Below, in pieces: positions 62,389 through 64,000 of a stretch of 64,000 nt of DNA. The translations under genes were made by a program, and so were the position numbers. The notes under the pieces were generated by a model. It ran no database searches, was not told the origin of the DNA, and saw nothing but the letters and a program-made list of their open reading frames with translations. This stretch comes from UBA7236 sp964638865 (GTDB lineage Bacteria > Bacteroidota > Bacteroidia > Chitinophagales > BACL12): NCBI GenBank assembly GCA_964638865.1, contig CAZXBG010000001.1:1-64000 (forward strand). The letters are read 5' to 3'. Numbering within the stretch: the stretch's first letter is position 1; the number at the start of each line of letters is the position of its first letter.

Positions 62389-64000
62389 TCAGAAACTATA
62401 ACCATTCATGGCGATCATGGAATCTGCAATTCTGCGTCGCGCCGCAGTGGTGTTCGAAATTTCATACTTTGAAAATCGTTTTAATCCCAAAAGCATCATT
62501 TTTTGTTCATCACCCTCCGCAAATGCAGCAATGGCAGTTTTTCCGGCTTTGTTCAATCGATCAACCGAGTCGGTGAAATATACTTTTACAATATCGCGAT
62601 AGACGGCTGTTTCAGTTTCCCCTCGCATTGCTGTTAGTTTTTGTACACGCAATAAAAGTGATTCGGAAACGTAAATTTCATTCATCATATCTGCAGCACA
62701 CATTAATATTTCCTGTTCTTCCTTTAATTTCATCATCAGCTTCTGCACTGCAGCACCGGCAACCAAGAAAAAGGCTTTTTTCATATTCTTTAATGTTTTT
62801 TCCTCTGCGGAAAATAAACTTTCCACACCATCCCCAAAATCAGGAATAGCCATTAATTCTTTTTGTACAGCCATGGCCGGGCCCATCATGTCCAATTGTC
62901 CTTTCATTACTCTTTTTAAAAGCATGTCAACCGTTAATAATCGGTTGATCTCATTAGTGCCTTCAAAAATTCTATTAATTCTTGCATCACGATAGCTTCT
63001 TGCTGCAGGATATTCTTCACTGTATCCATTCCCACCAAAAATTTGAACACATTCATCAACTACATAATCTAATACTTCACTTCCAATCACTTTCAACATG
63101 GCACATTCAATAGCATATTCTTCTGCGGCACCTAACAATGCTTTTTCGAAAACTACTCCTTGTTCCATTAATTCCTTTTCTTTTTTATCAATGTAATCGC
63201 TAGTGCGATATGTAGCGCTCAAAGCAGCAAAAACACGAATTGCCTGCTCCGACAATTTATATTTAATTGCACCAAATGAAGAAATAGGAACATTAAATTG
63301 AATCCTTTCATTTGCGTATTTTACAGAAATATCTACTAATTCTTTTGCACCACCTAGCACGCCTACGCATAATTTATATCTTCCAATGTTGAGTATATTA
63401 AATGCAATTAAATGTCCTTTTCCAATTTCGCCTAAAACATTTTCTATAGGAATATGCATGTTTTCATAAAATATTTGGCAAGTGGAAGACCCTTTAATTC
63501 CCATCTTTTTTTCTTCTGCGCCTATAGTAAATCCCGGAGTATTTTTTTCTACAATAAAAGCCGTAAACTTATCACCATCTACCTTTGCGAAAACTGTAAA
63601 TATATCTGCAAAACCTGCATTTGTAATCCACATTTTTTGACCGTTAAGAATATAATGTTTCCCATCAGCACTTAATTCAGCTTTTGATTTTGCTGCAAGC
63701 GCATCACTTCCGCTACCGGGTTCTGTTAAACAATAACTTGCGTGTAATTTTCCGGAAGCAAGACCCGGTAAATATTTTTGTTTTTGTTCCTCCGTTCCGA
63801 AATATAAAATAGGTAATGTTCCAATACCCGATTGAGCGCCATATGCAACAGAAAATGCATGAGCAGTTCCCGTCATTTCTGTTACTACAGAAATTGTATT
63901 AAAATCCTTATTAAATCCACCGTATTGTTCCGGTATTGGCAATCCGAGAATACCAATCTCTCCTGCTTTAGTTAAAAGCGATGCCATTAATCCCTCTTCA
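62389..64000 (-). CDS. Acyl-CoA dehydrogenase, partial (5' end outside the window)
   Basis: The C-terminal ~537 residues of a roughly 600-residue acyl-CoA dehydrogenase that introduces the alpha-beta double bond in fatty acyl-CoA. Family signatures are CLTEPGSGSDALAAKSKAEL and FGGNGYSEEYPAARSYRDAR, then the conserved FEGTNEINR. The ATG at 63987 is internal: codons before it (E-E-G-L, then M-A-S-L) continue the family sequence to the window edge. The extra ~150-residue C-terminal helical domain is that of the VLCAD/ACAD9-like long forms usual in Bacteroidota. Neighbouring beta-oxidation genes would lie to the right of the window. Confidence 0.93.
   Translation of the reverse strand, partial: EEGLMASLLTKAGEIGILGLPIPEQYGGFNKDFNTISVVTEMTGTAHAFSVAYGAQSGIGTLPILYFGTEEQKQKYLPGLASGKLHASYCLTEPGSGSDALAAKSKAELSADGKHYILNGQKMWITNAGFADIFTVFAKVDGDKFTAFIVEKNTPGFTIGAEEKKMGIKGSSTCQIFYENMHIPIENVLGEIGKGHLIAFNILNIGRYKLCVGVLGGAKELVDISVKYANERIQFNVPISSFGAIKYKLSEQAIRVFAALSATYRTSDYIDKKEKELMEQGVVFEKALLGAAEEYAIECAMLKVIGSEVLDYVVDECVQIFGGNGYSEEYPAARSYRDARINRIFEGTNEINRLLTVDMLLKRVMKGQLDMMGPAMAVQKELMAIPDFGDGVESLFSAEEKTLKNMKKAFFLVAGAAVQKLMMKLKEEQEILMCAADMMNEIYVSESLLLRVQKLTAMRGETETAVYRDIVKVYFTDSVDRLNKAGKTAIAAFAEGDEQKMMLLGLKRFSKYEISNTTAARRRIADSMIAMNGYSF

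Overview
The window is an AT-rich stretch of a Bacteroidota chromosome. A Chitinophagales/Sphingobacteriales-like lineage is my guess; the sequence does not settle the order. Evidence for the phylum: many secreted proteins end in type IX secretion (T9SS) sorting domains; one protein has the gliding-motility-associated C-terminal domain; promoters fit the Bacteroidota pattern (TTTG or TTG, about 19-20 bases, TAnnTTTG); and rpsL-rpsG-fusA-rpsJ runs directly into the S10-spc-alpha ribosomal genes. Shine-Dalgarno sequences are generally absent, so starts were chosen by family alignment.

Layout. 1-286 is intergenic heptamer tandem repeat. 287-4283 holds a DUF4286 gene and a zeaxanthin-type carotenoid cluster (crtI-crtB-lycopene cyclase-crtZ). 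4376-8640 holds an ABC-2 exporter, a GNAT acetyltransferase, a cytochrome b5-like protein and a PfkB sugar/nucleoside kinase; the last two converge on a duplicated 67-bp palindrome that supplies both stop codons. 8761-8834 is tRNA-Asn with its own promoter and terminator. 9111-17302 holds a gliding/T9SS repeat protein, a tripartite phosphatase-fold/TPR/sulfotransferase protein and two paralogous secreted proteins. 17303-19442 is a decayed region with palindromic repeats and a truncated TonB-dependent receptor. 19443-37511 is a 31-gene ribosomal/translation operon on the minus strand, with two tandem promoters, a potentially structured leader and a strong terminator. It includes secY, map, infA, rpmJ, rpmD and rpoA.

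37628-64000 is mixed: a chimeric gene remnant with two T9SS tails, a 1435-residue PhoX-like secreted protein, a protein-glutaminase lipoprotein, a YycJ-type metallo-hydrolase, Xaa-Pro aminopeptidase, an antitoxin with a nonsense-mutated PIN toxin, a J-domain/phosphatidylserine synthase fusion, purS, rsmI, two polytopic membrane proteins, a DUF5723 protein, a GlcD-type oxidase, four more T9SS cargo proteins and a partial acyl-CoA dehydrogenase cut by the window edge.

Functionally, the window joins an essential translation/secretion block (ribosome, SecY, Map, RNA polymerase alpha) to an accessory envelope repertoire: carotenoids, T9SS cargo, lipid synthesis and membrane glycosyltransferase-like proteins. 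The strongest candidates for something undescribed are the J-domain/PssA fusion (48110-49195), the phosphatase/TPR/sulfotransferase protein (12695-15250), the palindrome pair that terminates two convergent genes (7590-7725), and the tandem promoters with leader of the ribosomal operon (37324-37511).
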